A stretch of 58,537 nucleotides of DNA from an uncultured Flavobacteriales bacterium. Lineage in GTDB: Bacteria; Bacteroidota; Bacteroidia; Flavobacteriales_D; Sanyastnellaceae. The stretch spans positions 1 through 58,537 of the forward strand of contig CAJQPF010000011.1 of NCBI GenBank assembly GCA_905480095.1, given 5' to 3'. Position 1 is the stretch's first letter, and each line of letters starts with the position of its first letter. Made by a program: the position numbers and the translations under genes. Shown piece by piece: positions 44,040-53,575 of the stretch. A model generated the notes under the pieces. That model was not told the origin of the DNA. It did no database searches and worked only from the letters and a program-made list of their open reading frames with translations.

Positions 44040-44618
44040 TTAGACCAAATCCTTTGCATTGTCTGCGAACAGTTTCACGGCGATTGCGAGTAGTATGATC
44101 CCGAAGACCTTTCTAAGAACAGCAATACCACCTTCACCGAGTAAAGTTTCTATTCTCCCCAAGTTCTTAAGTACGACAAAGACAATGGCCATATTTATAA
44201 TGATGGCTATCATAATGTTGAGTTGTGCAAATTCAGCCCTTAACGACAAAATCGATGTCATGCTTCCAGCCCCAGCAATTAATGGGAAGGCAACGGGAAC
44301 AATCGTGGCGGTTTTCATAGAAGAGGCGTCACTCTTAAAAAGCTCTATTCCCAAAATCATTTCGAGCGCCATAAAAAACAAGACAAACGAACCTGCAACA
44401 GCAAAACTATTGACATCCACGCCTAAAAAAGTAATAATCCCTTCTCCGACAAATAAAAATGCCAGCATAATCCCAAGTGCCACTATGGAAGCTCTGCCCG
44501 GATGAATGTCCCCCGATTTACGCTTCACATCCATTAAGACGGGGATACTTCCTACAATATCAATCACAGCAAAAAGCACCATCGTGCTTTTTAAAAGTTG
44601 AGCAGGGTCAAGAATCAT
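44040..44618 (-). CDS. MarC family integral membrane protein
   Basis: The protein has 192 residues with six probable membrane helices, starting MILDPAQLLKSTMVLFAVIDIVGSIPVLMDV. It ends KVFGIILLAIAVKLFADNAKDLV. The motifs DIVGSIPVLMDV and VPVAFPLIAGAGSMTSILSL match the MarC/UPF0056 family, whose transport function is not settled; an old link to antibiotic resistance was not supported. It lies between purN and rnhA with gaps of 14 and 15 bases, consistent with an operon. The function remains unknown. Confidence 0.88.
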   Translation of the reverse strand: MILDPAQLLKSTMVLFAVIDIVGSIPVLMDVKRKSGDIHPGRASIVALGIMLAFLFVGEGIITFLGVDVNSFAVAGSFVLFFMALEMILGIELFKSDASSMKTATIVPVAFPLIAGAGSMTSILSLRAEFAQLNIMIAIIINMAIVFVVLKNLGRIETLLGEGGIAVLRKVFGIILLAIAVKLFADNAKDLV

Positions 44619-44632
44619 GAATTCAAAATTAT

Positions 44633-45205
44633 TTATTTGTCCAAAGTAATTAACTCTGACGAAATTCTTGGGTAATACGTGTGTTCAAGTTTCAACACTC
44701 TGTCGGCAATTTCTTGTGCATTTGTGACGTCATCTATTTTTACACGGCCCTGAAATACCACGGCTCCATCATCATAATGCTCATTTACATAATGGATGGT
44801 CATCCCGCTTTCTTTTTCACCTGCTTGAAAAACGGCTTCATGTACTCGTATCCCATACATTCCCTTCCCCCCATACTTGGGCAATAGCGAAGGATGAATA
44901 TTTAAAATGCGACCTTGATACCGACGACAAAATTCAACAGGTATCATGAGAAGAAATCCCGCAAGCAACACCCAGTCTACATCAAGTTTTTCCAGAGCGT
45001 TCAGTAAAGTCCCATTGTTCAAATCCGCTTTCGTAAAATGACCGTGATGTACTTCGAAAAGACGGGCCTTGTCTAAGACACCTGCTGAGGCATGATTTGA
45101 CCCTACATATGCGACCTCAATATTTTCTTGCGATGCAAAGTGCGTGATAAGGGCTTGAGCATTTGAACCCATCCCCGAAGATAAAATCGCTACCTTCTTA
45201 AGCAT
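44633..45205 (-). CDS. purN: Phosphoribosylglycinamide formyltransferase
   Basis: The protein has 190 residues. It transfers a formyl group from 10-formyl-THF to GAR in purine synthesis. The catalytic Asn-His pair is in ILNIHPSLLPKYGGKGMYG, and the Asp is in HYVNEHYDDGAVVFQ. The phosphate-binding glycine-rich start is VAILSSGMGSNAQALI. It is the usual length of the bacterial enzyme. It sits 14 bases after the large DUF2723 gene and before marC. The other pur genes are not in the window. Confidence 0.95.
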   Translation of the reverse strand: MLKKVAILSSGMGSNAQALITHFASQENIEVAYVGSNHASAGVLDKARLFEVHHGHFTKADLNNGTLLNALEKLDVDWVLLAGFLLMIPVEFCRRYQGRILNIHPSLLPKYGGKGMYGIRVHEAVFQAGEKESGMTIHYVNEHYDDGAVVFQGRVKIDDVTNAQEIADRVLKLEHTYYPRISSELITLDK

Positions 45206-45219
45206 CTGACATTCCCTTT

Positions 45220-48200
45220 TTAGAATTCCATAAATCCAAGTTCTACGATACTGCTTTCGTAGTCCTCAATTTGCGTTTCCATAAGTCCCAAACGCGCGTC
45301 CAATTGATCGACGATGGGATCTTCAGGATGGTAGTATTTATAAACTCGAATCAACCTGTCATTGATTTGAAGCGCAAGATCAATCTCATAGGTCATCGCG
45401 GTGAAATACTCGGCATCTAAAGAAAGTGCGAATTCTACAAGTTCCTCTTGTTGTTTAAACAATGCTTGAAGAAGTTCTTGGGCTTTATCTAACGAGGCTT
45501 TTCTTTGCGAGTCATCCAAGCTGTTTGCGTTAGGAGAAAGCAAACTGTCTGAACTGGCTAATTCAGCATAGGCTTCTACGACAGGCATGAGAACTCTCGT
45601 GTAAGGAACGTTTTCCTGAGGAGTGACGCGAAGCAATTTGTCGAGCACCTCCAGCGCACGTTGTGGATCATTGACATCTATGAGAGCGTCGGCGAGATTT
45701 GCCATTTGGAGACGAACATTTGTGACCATACGCCTGTTGTTCTCATCCATATAAATGCCGTGCTCCAGATCGTCCATGCCTCCCCAGCTCCAATTCTCCA
45801 TGACGTTCTCGTACATCACATCTGATTCAATGCCTCCAATTAAATTCGGATTAGGGTTTTCCCCGTACTTAATCGGAACGAGTCGATATGCGAGACCTTC
45901 TAGGCGGAAGTAATCTTGAAGACCGATGTATGAATCTCCTCCAGTCGTCACCGCAAAATATACGGGGCGCTCCCAATCGTTGTTTGCCAACATGGACAAT
46001 ACCGCGAGTTGATTCTTTAATATGTACTGTAACGGTTCGCCATTTCCATCTACAACAGTCCATTCTAAAGCATCAACAACAGTTGATGCTTCGTCAGCAT
46101 TGACGATTCCGAGCGCAAGGACACGGGCAGAATCGACGGGAAGACTGAACTTGTTTGTCGGGAAGTAGGGATAACGCTTCTCACCATAATTTTTCTGAAT
46201 GTCGTCATCTAGCGCCGTAAGTAAAGCTTCTTTCAAATCGACAAAGCCAGGTGAACTTGTTGGCTCGAGAAGCACAATGTCTCTGGTACCTTGTCTGTAC
46301 TGTTCTTCAGACATTTTAATAGGAAGCGGAGCACTCTCGTAGGCACGGCGCTTCATTTGGTCTATATACCAATCCGTATTCAAAAGACTCAAGTTGCACA
46401 CCCTGACATCCGTGCGTATACCCTCTACTTCTTGTGCATACCAAAGCGGGAAAGTGTCGTTATCCCCATTTGTGAAAAGGATCGCGTTAGGCGCCAGTGA
46501 CTCTAAATAGTTTTTCGCAAAATCTACACCTGTGGTTCTGTGCGATCGATTGTGATCGTCCCACCCTTCAGACGCCATCAAAATTGGCACAAGGAGGATG
46601 ATTCCACCAAGGGTAAGCGCGCGTGAATTTTCGTTCAATCCCATGAACCGTGATGCATGCGCAATGCCGTAAAGCAGGGCACCGGTAAGCGTCATAAATA
46701 AGATACTCAATGAAAGATAATGAGGTGTTCCGCCGAGGTGCTCTAACAAATAAAACAAAACACCTACACCAAATGGGAAGCCAAATCCGCGCAAGTGAAT
46801 CATCCAATCACTTCTTCTCGCTGCATCGAAGAGTGCAAAAACGCTGATCCCAATCCACATCGCAAAGGCATAAAATGACCCCACATAGGCGTAATCACGT
46901 TCGCGTGGTTGCATTGGCGTTTGGTTGAGATAAACAACAATAGCGAGGCCAGTCATAAAGAACAACAGGCCTACAGTACCTGCACCACGTGGGTCGCGTG
47001 CGATTTGGAATATTAAACCAATCAAACCCAGCAAAAATGGAAGATAATAGAATTTGTTTAAGCCTCTGTTTTCAGACATCTCTTGAGTGAGGGTATCCCT
47101 ACTTCCAATCCTTAATGCATCTATGGCATCGATCCCAGAAAGCCAGTTTCCACTTTGAAAATCTCCATGTCCTTGAGTGTCATTCTGTTTCCCAGCAAAA
47201 TTCCACATGAAGTAACGTAAGTACATCCACCCCACTTGATAGTCCATAAAATACCTGAGGTTTTCCCCCAAGGTGGGCTGCAACTTGTCATAGACTTTAT
47301 CTAAGGATGCGAGGGCTTGTTGTTGCTCTGTATAGTCCTTTGCACGTGCGGCTGTGGCTTCATAATAACGTTTTTCTTGATTGAGGCGTTTTACAAACCC
47401 TTTCCCTCTGTCCAAACCCTGAGCAAGACGATCCGTGATCATTTGGGTTAATGCATCTACAGCTCTTGGGTCATCCAAGGGAGCAAGTCTCATTCCGCCA
47501 GTTTGTGGGTCACGGACTAGGATTTCATTCTTTGAACGTATTTCAAACTCACCGTCCCATCTCTGTCCATAATCCGCAAAAAGCCGCTTGAGCGTTCTTC
47601 CAAGAACAGCCTCCGAAAGCGTCCCACTTAAAATATCATTCTGAAGGTGGAGCATAAAACCACTCTGGGACATTTGCCCGTCAACCAATGGGCTCGTAAA
47701 TCTACTCGCTTCATTGTAGCCTTTATAATTGCTCCAAATTCGGTACTCCTTCACATGTCTGCTGTCAGAAGAATACATGCGTGGAAATATCATGGTGTAA
47801 TCGGCGTCATAATTAGACACCGTGCCTTTTTTCTCTCCTGTATTAATGTATTCTTCGACGAGACGGTACTTGTCGTTTTTTGACTCCGACAAGAAGTTTA
47901 ACGCTGTCACCTCGCGTTTAAAAGATTTTATTCGCACATCACGCGTTCCTTTTTGTTGCTTCACACTGAAACTCTTGACCCAAGTCGCTCCACCATCTGA
48001 ATATTGTTTTTCGATATCCATTGGAGAATCCCAGTATGGACCCGTCACAAGTGGTCTGTCACCGTATTGTTCTCTGTTGAGGTATTTGAGCAGTTGGAAA
48101 AAATTCTCTGGGTCGTTTTCATCCATGGGAGGATTTGCGCTTGACCTCACGACGATGGTCGTAAAAGAACTGTAACCAATTAACACCATCGCAATACTGA

Positions 48201-49071
48201 GCACGAAGGTGTTGAGTGCCCACCAGCCCCGTTTCCTAGAGTACATCACAAGCGCCGTTATGAGTGCAATCAGCAAAATCAGATATGCGAAAATTCCTGA
48301 ATTAAAAGGAAGACCCATTGAATTCACGAAGAACCTCTCAAAATCCCCTGCGAGCTTGATGACACCCTGAATAAGGCCTATTTGAATAAACCCAAGTAAG
48401 GCCATTGAAGCAACCCCAGTAATAACAAGCCCCTTCCAACTGAATTCATATTTGCGGAAATAATACACAAGTGCCATCGCAGGAATTGCAAGAAGATTCA
48501 AGAGGTGAACACCAATTGAGAGCCCCATCAAATATGCGATTAAGATGATCCAACGCGTGGCTCCAGGCTCATCTGCCTCATTTTCCCATTTTAATATCGC
48601 CCAAAACACCGCGGCAGTAAAAAGGGATGACAAAGCATACACCTCTCCTTCTGTGGCACTAAACCAAAAAGAATCTGAAAATGTATACGCGAGCGCACCT
48701 ACAACTCCTGATCCTAAAATTGCCCATCTCTCAGCTGAAGTTGGCTCTTTTGTAAACCCACCTGAAAAACGTCGGGCCAGATGTGTGATACTCCAAAACA
48801 AGAAAAGAATCGTAAACGAACTGCTTAAAGCCGACAACGAATTGGCCGCAAATGCAGCCCATTCTGGGGTGGCAAAAACCATAAGCCCTCGTGCCAAAAG
48901 CATAAATAAAGGAGCCCCAGGAGGGTGACCCACTTCTAGTTTATATGCTGAAGCGATAAACTCTCCGCAATCCCAAAAACTGGCAGTAGGTTCTACCGTC
49001 AGCATATAGACGACAGTTGCGACAGCCCAAACGGTCCATCCCGTAATAATATTTAAACGATCGTAGCGCAT
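45220..49071 (-). CDS. DUF2723 membrane protein, glycosyltransferase 117-like
   Basis: The protein has 1283 residues. The start (MRYDRLNIITGWTVWAVATVVYMLTVEPTASFWDCGEFIASAYKLEVGHPPGAPLF) is the DUF2723 signature, with the Asp-containing first loop DCGEF expected of GT-C enzymes. Many membrane helices occupy ~10-330 and 680-860. Soluble parts lie between and after them, with a C-terminal TPR-like stretch (ALIDVNDPQRALEVLDKLLRV). The family includes eukaryotic TMEM260, a protein O-mannosyltransferase, so a lipid-linked sugar transferase acting on the periplasmic side is likely but unproven here. It is first of a run DUF2723-purN-marC-rnhA. Confidence 0.85.
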   Translation of the reverse strand: MRYDRLNIITGWTVWAVATVVYMLTVEPTASFWDCGEFIASAYKLEVGHPPGAPLFMLLARGLMVFATPEWAAFAANSLSALSSSFTILFLFWSITHLARRFSGGFTKEPTSAERWAILGSGVVGALAYTFSDSFWFSATEGEVYALSSLFTAAVFWAILKWENEADEPGATRWIILIAYLMGLSIGVHLLNLLAIPAMALVYYFRKYEFSWKGLVITGVASMALLGFIQIGLIQGVIKLAGDFERFFVNSMGLPFNSGIFAYLILLIALITALVMYSRKRGWWALNTFVLSIAMVLIGYSSFTTIVVRSSANPPMDENDPENFFQLLKYLNREQYGDRPLVTGPYWDSPMDIEKQYSDGGATWVKSFSVKQQKGTRDVRIKSFKREVTALNFLSESKNDKYRLVEEYINTGEKKGTVSNYDADYTMIFPRMYSSDSRHVKEYRIWSNYKGYNEASRFTSPLVDGQMSQSGFMLHLQNDILSGTLSEAVLGRTLKRLFADYGQRWDGEFEIRSKNEILVRDPQTGGMRLAPLDDPRAVDALTQMITDRLAQGLDRGKGFVKRLNQEKRYYEATAARAKDYTEQQQALASLDKVYDKLQPTLGENLRYFMDYQVGWMYLRYFMWNFAGKQNDTQGHGDFQSGNWLSGIDAIDALRIGSRDTLTQEMSENRGLNKFYYLPFLLGLIGLIFQIARDPRGAGTVGLLFFMTGLAIVVYLNQTPMQPRERDYAYVGSFYAFAMWIGISVFALFDAARRSDWMIHLRGFGFPFGVGVLFYLLEHLGGTPHYLSLSILFMTLTGALLYGIAHASRFMGLNENSRALTLGGIILLVPILMASEGWDDHNRSHRTTGVDFAKNYLESLAPNAILFTNGDNDTFPLWYAQEVEGIRTDVRVCNLSLLNTDWYIDQMKRRAYESAPLPIKMSEEQYRQGTRDIVLLEPTSSPGFVDLKEALLTALDDDIQKNYGEKRYPYFPTNKFSLPVDSARVLALGIVNADEASTVVDALEWTVVDGNGEPLQYILKNQLAVLSMLANNDWERPVYFAVTTGGDSYIGLQDYFRLEGLAYRLVPIKYGENPNPNLIGGIESDVMYENVMENWSWGGMDDLEHGIYMDENNRRMVTNVRLQMANLADALIDVNDPQRALEVLDKLLRVTPQENVPYTRVLMPVVEAYAELASSDSLLSPNANSLDDSQRKASLDKAQELLQALFKQQEELVEFALSLDAEYFTAMTYEIDLALQINDRLIRVYKYYHPEDPIVDQLDARLGLMETQIEDYESSIVELGFMEF

Positions 49072-49109
49072 TCAATCAGACAATTTGTGTTTTGCAAATT
49101 TTTGCATGG

Positions 49110-49117
49110 CGAAGATA
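49110..49117 (-). promoter_or_regulatory. Probable -7 box of the DUF2723 gene
   Basis: The minus strand reads TATCTTCG (TAnnTTYG), 38 bases before the ATG at 49071, in the 63-base gap after the Kazal-type T9SS gene. Confidence 0.4.
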
Positions 49118-49134
49118 TACACTAACGGCCAGCC

Positions 49135-50994
49135 CTATCTCTGTATTGTTACTCTTTTAACAGAGTCTTCTATACCCACAATTTGGAGTGTGTAATACCC
49201 CGCATTGAGACGGTCCAGTGAAATAAAGTCTCCGTTCGAAATATCCTTCTTGAGAACTTCTCGCCCTTGTGAATCGAAGAGTTTCATCGACCAAACCCCG
49301 AGAGGCAATCCTTCCACGGTAAGACCATCTGAGGCAGGTACAGGGAACACCTTCCAAACTGGAGTATCCTCGAAATCATTTACAGCAGTTGTACATTCTC
49401 CTTCTACCCAAGATGTAACACCTCCGTAATAATATGCGTAACAATCGTTTGAGTAGGTGACCTCGTCACAGCCACAAACTGGATCGTACTCTTCTGTACA
49501 AAAAATGCCATTGTCTATTTGATCTTGATCGACACAATCCGCTTCTCCACAACCTTCAACCTGTATTGCGACAAAAAGCTCTACCCCATTGGGACAATTC
49601 GAATCCCAATATTGAACAAAAACTTCGTAAACGCCGTCCGTGTCATATATATGATATGACCAGAAATCAGTTCCCGATTGTATCGAGCCATCATCAAAAT
49701 CCCAAACAACATCGATCCAAGACGGAGGGGTTCCTATATCAGACCATAATGTATCTATCTCAAATGCCCAAGAACAAAAGTCCCATTTAGGATAGATAAT
49801 ATTAATGTCTTCCGGGCATCCACCACCTCCTGCAGGGTTGAAAAATTCACATGCTTCCACAACGCCACATTCATCATTCATGTAATAAACACATAGATCA
49901 ATACCATTGGGGAAATTGGCGTTCATTAATTCAACCTCATTGACACCTTCAGCAACAACATATCCATTCAAACTCCAAATTAAAGTGACACCGTCTGGAT
50001 ATTCATCAGCTTCAAAAAGCCACATACCATTTTCAAACTCTCCTTCTAATTCCAATTCACAGTCTTCTTCAGATCCAAACCATTCACATGCAAAAACGCC
50101 TTCAGGGCAGTTCTCATTCTCATAGCCTACACAAATAGTAACTCCATCTTCAGGAAAAGGATTGGGCTCCAATACTTCAATTGTATTCGTTCCTGTTGCA
50201 TACACTTCATCGTTAAAAGTCCAAACCAATTCAACATTTTCCGGGTAATTGAAGGCTTCGAAAATGGCGTAGCCATCGTAAAACTCATACTCAAAATCTA
50301 TCGTACAATCACCTCCGCCTCCACTGCACTCGCCTTCTGTCCAAGAAGTAACTCCACCGTAGTTGATTGCCTCACAGTCATTCCCATAGGTGACATTGTC
50401 ACATCCACAAACTGGTGCCCAAAGATCATAACATATTGCATTGGGGTCTATCAGATCAGGATTGATGCAATCAATGGGGTTATTACACCCAGAATTACAT
50501 GCTTCAATTGTAAGGTAAAAGGCAGGACTGTAATCAATTCCATTAACTTCCATCCCACATCCACTTAGGTATGTGCAAAATCCATCCACAACAGCAATAC
50601 CTAGAACCGCAGTACAGGCCCCAAATGAGATACCCTCTAGATCAGTGCATGGCTCAATGGGTCCATTCCCTTCGCCTGTTATATCATTCAAATCCACAGT
50701 CTCACAAATCTCTACGCCATCAGGGCATGCATCCGATACAAATGCAACACACACTGTGACGGGACCATTTAAAAACAAACCAAAAGACAGATCGATAACG
50801 TCACTTCCGTTATTCATCATCTCGCCGTTGATACTCCAATTCAGAACGGCTCCCTCAGGAAAATCAGCGGAACCGACAGTTACATATTCAAAATAAGCAT
50901 CAAAAACGAGGTCGACAACACAGTCAGACACTTGTGCATTGTATCCTGTATGGAAAAACAGCAGTGAGAAAAAGGAAAGTGTCAAGATTTTCAT
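49135..50994 (-). CDS. T9SS protein with two Kazal-like domains and a PKD-like domain
   Basis: The protein has 619 residues with a signal peptide (MKILTLSFFSLLFFHTGYNAQ). Three Cys-paired repeats of about 80 residues (25-100, 230-303, 312-385) share the pattern LxWSLNG followed by CV and a closing ACEFF-like end. Two Kazal-like modules are clear: 176-223 (YDLWAPVCGCDNVTYGNDCEA) and 487-534 (YDPVCGCDEVTYSNDCYA). Residues ~395-482 look like a PKD domain (VVWDFDDGSIQSGT). The last ~80 residues are a T9SS sorting domain ending in VKRVTIQR. It would be exported to the cell surface or medium, perhaps as a protease inhibitor or adhesin; neither role is proven. Confidence 0.83.
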   Translation of the reverse strand: MKILTLSFFSLLFFHTGYNAQVSDCVVDLVFDAYFEYVTVGSADFPEGAVLNWSINGEMMNNGSDVIDLSFGLFLNGPVTVCVAFVSDACPDGVEICETVDLNDITGEGNGPIEPCTDLEGISFGACTAVLGIAVVDGFCTYLSGCGMEVNGIDYSPAFYLTIEACNSGCNNPIDCINPDLIDPNAICYDLWAPVCGCDNVTYGNDCEAINYGGVTSWTEGECSGGGGDCTIDFEYEFYDGYAIFEAFNYPENVELVWTFNDEVYATGTNTIEVLEPNPFPEDGVTICVGYENENCPEGVFACEWFGSEEDCELELEGEFENGMWLFEADEYPDGVTLIWSLNGYVVAEGVNEVELMNANFPNGIDLCVYYMNDECGVVEACEFFNPAGGGGCPEDINIIYPKWDFCSWAFEIDTLWSDIGTPPSWIDVVWDFDDGSIQSGTDFWSYHIYDTDGVYEVFVQYWDSNCPNGVELFVAIQVEGCGEADCVDQDQIDNGIFCTEEYDPVCGCDEVTYSNDCYAYYYGGVTSWVEGECTTAVNDFEDTPVWKVFPVPASDGLTVEGLPLGVWSMKLFDSQGREVLKKDISNGDFISLDRLNAGYYTLQIVGIEDSVKRVTIQR

Positions 50995-51073
50995 ATCGGC
51001 TCAATTTAATTACATGGTTAACATCTAAGAAGGAAATATAAGGCAATTAGAAATAGAGGCTGTATGCCAATTG

Positions 51074-51604
51074 TTAATTAACAAACCTCGGATCTGTATC
51101 CATTACCTCGCTACAGTCTTTACACGTTCTGAGATCTTCTGAGCCATAAAACGCAGTAAATCGAGGCAAAAAATCCTTCTCAATGTTTGTGAGTTTGAAA
51201 TATGTTTCGTGGAGAAGGGCATTGCAATTATTGCAAAACCACATCAATCCGTCTTTGTGTCCCGCTTCACGCTTTCTCTCAATGACAAGACCGATCGAGT
51301 TCTCTGATCTGACAGGACTGTGGGGCGTTTTTGCGGGAAGAAGAAACATGTCACCTGTTGAAAGTGGCACATCAACGGCCTCTCCGTTTTCCTGAATTCT
51401 CACGCAGATATCTCCTTCCAGCTGATAAAAAAGCTCCTCCGTTTCGTTATAATGATAATCCTGGCGAGCGTTAGGTCCGGCAACGATCATGACGATATAA
51501 TCACCACTCTCAACATACAGATTCTTATTTCCCACAGGTGGTTTGAGTAAATCTCTGTTGTCCTCAATCCATTTTGTGAGGTTAAAAGGTTTTTGAATAG
51601 CCAT
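51074..51604 (-). CDS. haaO: 3-hydroxyanthranilate 3,4-dioxygenase
   Basis: The protein has 176 residues from the ATG at 51604; a longer start at 51655 would run into the transporter gene. This cupin Fe(II) enzyme opens the ring of 3-hydroxyanthranilate on the way to quinolinate and NAD. The Fe ligands H51 and E57 (DYHYNETEELFY) and H95 (PAKTPHSPVRS) are present, as are substrate-binding R47 and R99. A second rubredoxin-like Fe site has C124/C127 (CNNC) and C161/C164 (CKDC), as in other bacterial enzymes. It lies 31 bases after eamA, last of the GH3-led operon. No other kynurenine-pathway gene is in the window. Confidence 0.93.
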   Translation of the reverse strand: MAIQKPFNLTKWIEDNRDLLKPPVGNKNLYVESGDYIVMIVAGPNARQDYHYNETEELFYQLEGDICVRIQENGEAVDVPLSTGDMFLLPAKTPHSPVRSENSIGLVIERKREAGHKDGLMWFCNNCNALLHETYFKLTNIEKDFLPRFTAFYGSEDLRTCKDCSEVMDTDPRFVN

Positions 51605-51635
51605 GACGTTTTCGTTCTCAAATGATGAGACCAAA

Positions 51636-52604
51636 TTAACCCTTAATCCGTTCAATTATCCAACCCTTTGGAACACTCACTAACCATACACCTGTGAATA
51701 TCGCAAATGCGAATAGGCCCGTGAATGAATTAATGTCGTTGTGATAATTTCCCCAACCTACAAAAGCCAAGATGCCTACTAGCAAAACGACAATAAGAGG
51801 CTGCAAATAAATATAGATGCTCACGACGACCGGCGACACTTTATTGAGTGCGAAGATGTTCAGTAAATAGGCCAAAAACGTCGTCCCCAAAATGACATAT
51901 AACAGTCCTTGAAAGTGATGTTTCTCAAGGTGTCCCCATTGAATATCCAATACCTGATCCATGCCAATCGGCAAGACAAACACCATTCCAAAAAGGAACA
52001 CCCATGAAATAATTGTCATGGGGTGATATTTGGTCATCAGTGGCTTCACCGCCACCAAATAAACACCATAGGCAAAAGCATTGATGAGTACGAGCAAATC
52101 ACCTTCCCAGCTCGCTCCAGATTCTACAGCCGAAGTTTGGCCGCTGAATAGGAGAAGCAATCCAGCGCCAGTTCCTCCTATGCAAATCCCAGCAATTTTT
52201 CTTGCCGTAATCTTATTGCCTAGAGTGATTGCGCTGATCAATAAAACGAAAATGGGATTCACGGTCATGATTAAAGAAGCGTGGATGGGGCTCGTCAATG
52301 CCAGACCATTGAAAAAGCAAAGTTGATTGATCGCTACGCCGCATAATCCACAAAGGATTAATCTGGGAAAATCGGCGCGTTCGATTCGCTCAATTTTTGC
52401 GACACCTAAAACCCTTAGGAGCAACATTACTGCAAAAAACATGGCCGTCCCACCCACTACCCTAAGGACAATAAATCCAGATGGGCCTACGACATCGGGC
52501 ATCAAACCCTTGGCAACAATATAATTCCCAGCATAAATGGCACCCACTGCGAACAGTGCGAAGTGAGCCCAAATTGCACCGCTATTTCCCCCACTATTTG
52601 TCAA
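51636..52604 (-). CDS. EamA/DMT-family transporter
   Basis: The protein has 322 residues and about ten membrane helices arranged as two EamA repeats. The first starts WAHFALFAVGAIYAGNYIVAKGL; the second follows ALVLINAFAYGVYLVAVKPL. The duplicated fold and length fit the drug/metabolite transporter superfamily of exporters or exchangers. It lies 4 bases after the arsC-like gene and 31 bases before haaO, so a role in moving a tryptophan-derived metabolite is possible, but this is only from context. Confidence 0.86.
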   Translation of the reverse strand: MTNSGGNSGAIWAHFALFAVGAIYAGNYIVAKGLMPDVVGPSGFIVLRVVGGTAMFFAVMLLLRVLGVAKIERIERADFPRLILCGLCGVAINQLCFFNGLALTSPIHASLIMTVNPIFVLLISAITLGNKITARKIAGICIGGTGAGLLLLFSGQTSAVESGASWEGDLLVLINAFAYGVYLVAVKPLMTKYHPMTIISWVFLFGMVFVLPIGMDQVLDIQWGHLEKHHFQGLLYVILGTTFLAYLLNIFALNKVSPVVVSIYIYLQPLIVVLLVGILAFVGWGNYHNDINSFTGLFAFAIFTGVWLVSVPKGWIIERIKG

Positions 52605-52608
52605 TTTC

Positions 52609-52962
52609 TTAACTTAAAAAATCTCTTACTTTACTGATTTCCGACTTTCTTGACCCCACTGTCACTTCATTATCAAATAGAAATACCGGACGCTTAAGAA
52701 AGGTATATTCACCAAGAATAAGTGTTCTATAATCGTCCTCTGAAAGTGTTTTTTCCTTCAAATTCAAGCTTCTAAACTTCATCGCTCTGCGAGAAAAAAG
52801 GGCTTCATAAGAACCTTTAAGTTCTTTCATGGCGTCTAGGTCTTCACTTGAAATACCCATCGCCTTAATGTCTATTATTTCAAATCCATTTTTCTCGGGA
52901 TTTAAATCGTCAAATATGCGTTGACAAGTCTTGCAGGTTGGAAGTGTAAATGCCTTTTTCAT
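52609..52962 (-). CDS. ArsC/Spx-family thioredoxin-fold protein
   Basis: The protein has 117 residues. It has the ArsC-like thioredoxin fold with LPTCKTCQRIFDDL (CxxC at the N-terminus) and the later Arg/Pro segment RPVFLFDNEVTVG, where the cis-Pro follows KR. The length fits the YffB/Spx/ArsC group. The Cys could serve arsenate or another redox substrate, but the arsenate-specific surroundings are not distinguishable here. It lies 10 bases after udk and 4 bases before eamA in the operon. Confidence 0.8.
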   Translation of the reverse strand: MKKAFTLPTCKTCQRIFDDLNPEKNGFEIIDIKAMGISSEDLDAMKELKGSYEALFSRRAMKFRSLNLKEKTLSEDDYRTLILGEYTFLKRPVFLFDNEVTVGSRKSEISKVRDFLS

Positions 52963-52972
52963 AGAATTGTTT

Positions 52973-53575
52973 TTAGTGAACCAACGCCATCATTTCAACA
53001 AGTTGAGTTAATCCTCTTTTCCAATTGTTCTCATTGTCGATGACAATGTCGCATTTGGACTTCCAAGGTTCAATAAATTGTAATTCTGAAGGCCTTACAT
53101 GATTGTCCCACTGATACTGTATCTCATCTGGCGCATAACCCCTTACAGTAAGATCTCGATGTTTGCGTCTTTCTAGTCGGGTCGACACCGAAGCGTCTAT
53201 AAAAGCCTTAATGTTAACCATCTCACGGACCTCTTTGTGATATAAGGTAAATATGCCTTCTAGAATCAACCAAGGCGCAGGTTTAATTTGAATCCGTTCG
53301 GAACTCATCGCCGATTTATTATAGGTATAGGTGTCTAACTCAACAACGTTACCCGCCATCAATGATCTCATGTCTCTCAAAAGATCGTCGTAGTTGATGA
53401 CTTCCGGAACATCAAAATTTGTCTCCCCTTGGTCATCTTTTGGGAGTTCGTGTTTAGGCCTGTAGTAATCATCAAGAGAGAGAATCGTTACTTCTCCACT
53501 GAAGTGCTCCCTTAAACCGTTAAGGACAGTGGATTTGCCTGAACCACTCCCCCCAGTTAAGGCAACTATTTTCAT
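52973..53575 (-). CDS. udk: Uridine kinase-like P-loop kinase
   Basis: The protein has 200 residues from the ATG at 53575, which shares a base with the GH3 stop (TGATG); a GTG one codon upstream is the other option. The P-loop is GGSGSGKST (residues 8-16), then LSLDDYYRPKHELPKDDQGETNFDVPEVINYDDLL and WLILEGIFTLYHKEVREMVNIKAFIDASVSTRLERRKHRD. It matches the uridine kinase/phosphoribulokinase family, which phosphorylates uridine or cytidine. Nothing in the neighbours supports a different substrate. It is translationally coupled to the GH3 gene. Confidence 0.85.
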   Translation of the reverse strand: MKIVALTGGSGSGKSTVLNGLREHFSGEVTILSLDDYYRPKHELPKDDQGETNFDVPEVINYDDLLRDMRSLMAGNVVELDTYTYNKSAMSSERIQIKPAPWLILEGIFTLYHKEVREMVNIKAFIDASVSTRLERRKHRDLTVRGYAPDEIQYQWDNHVRPSELQFIEPWKSKCDIVIDNENNWKRGLTQLVEMMALVH

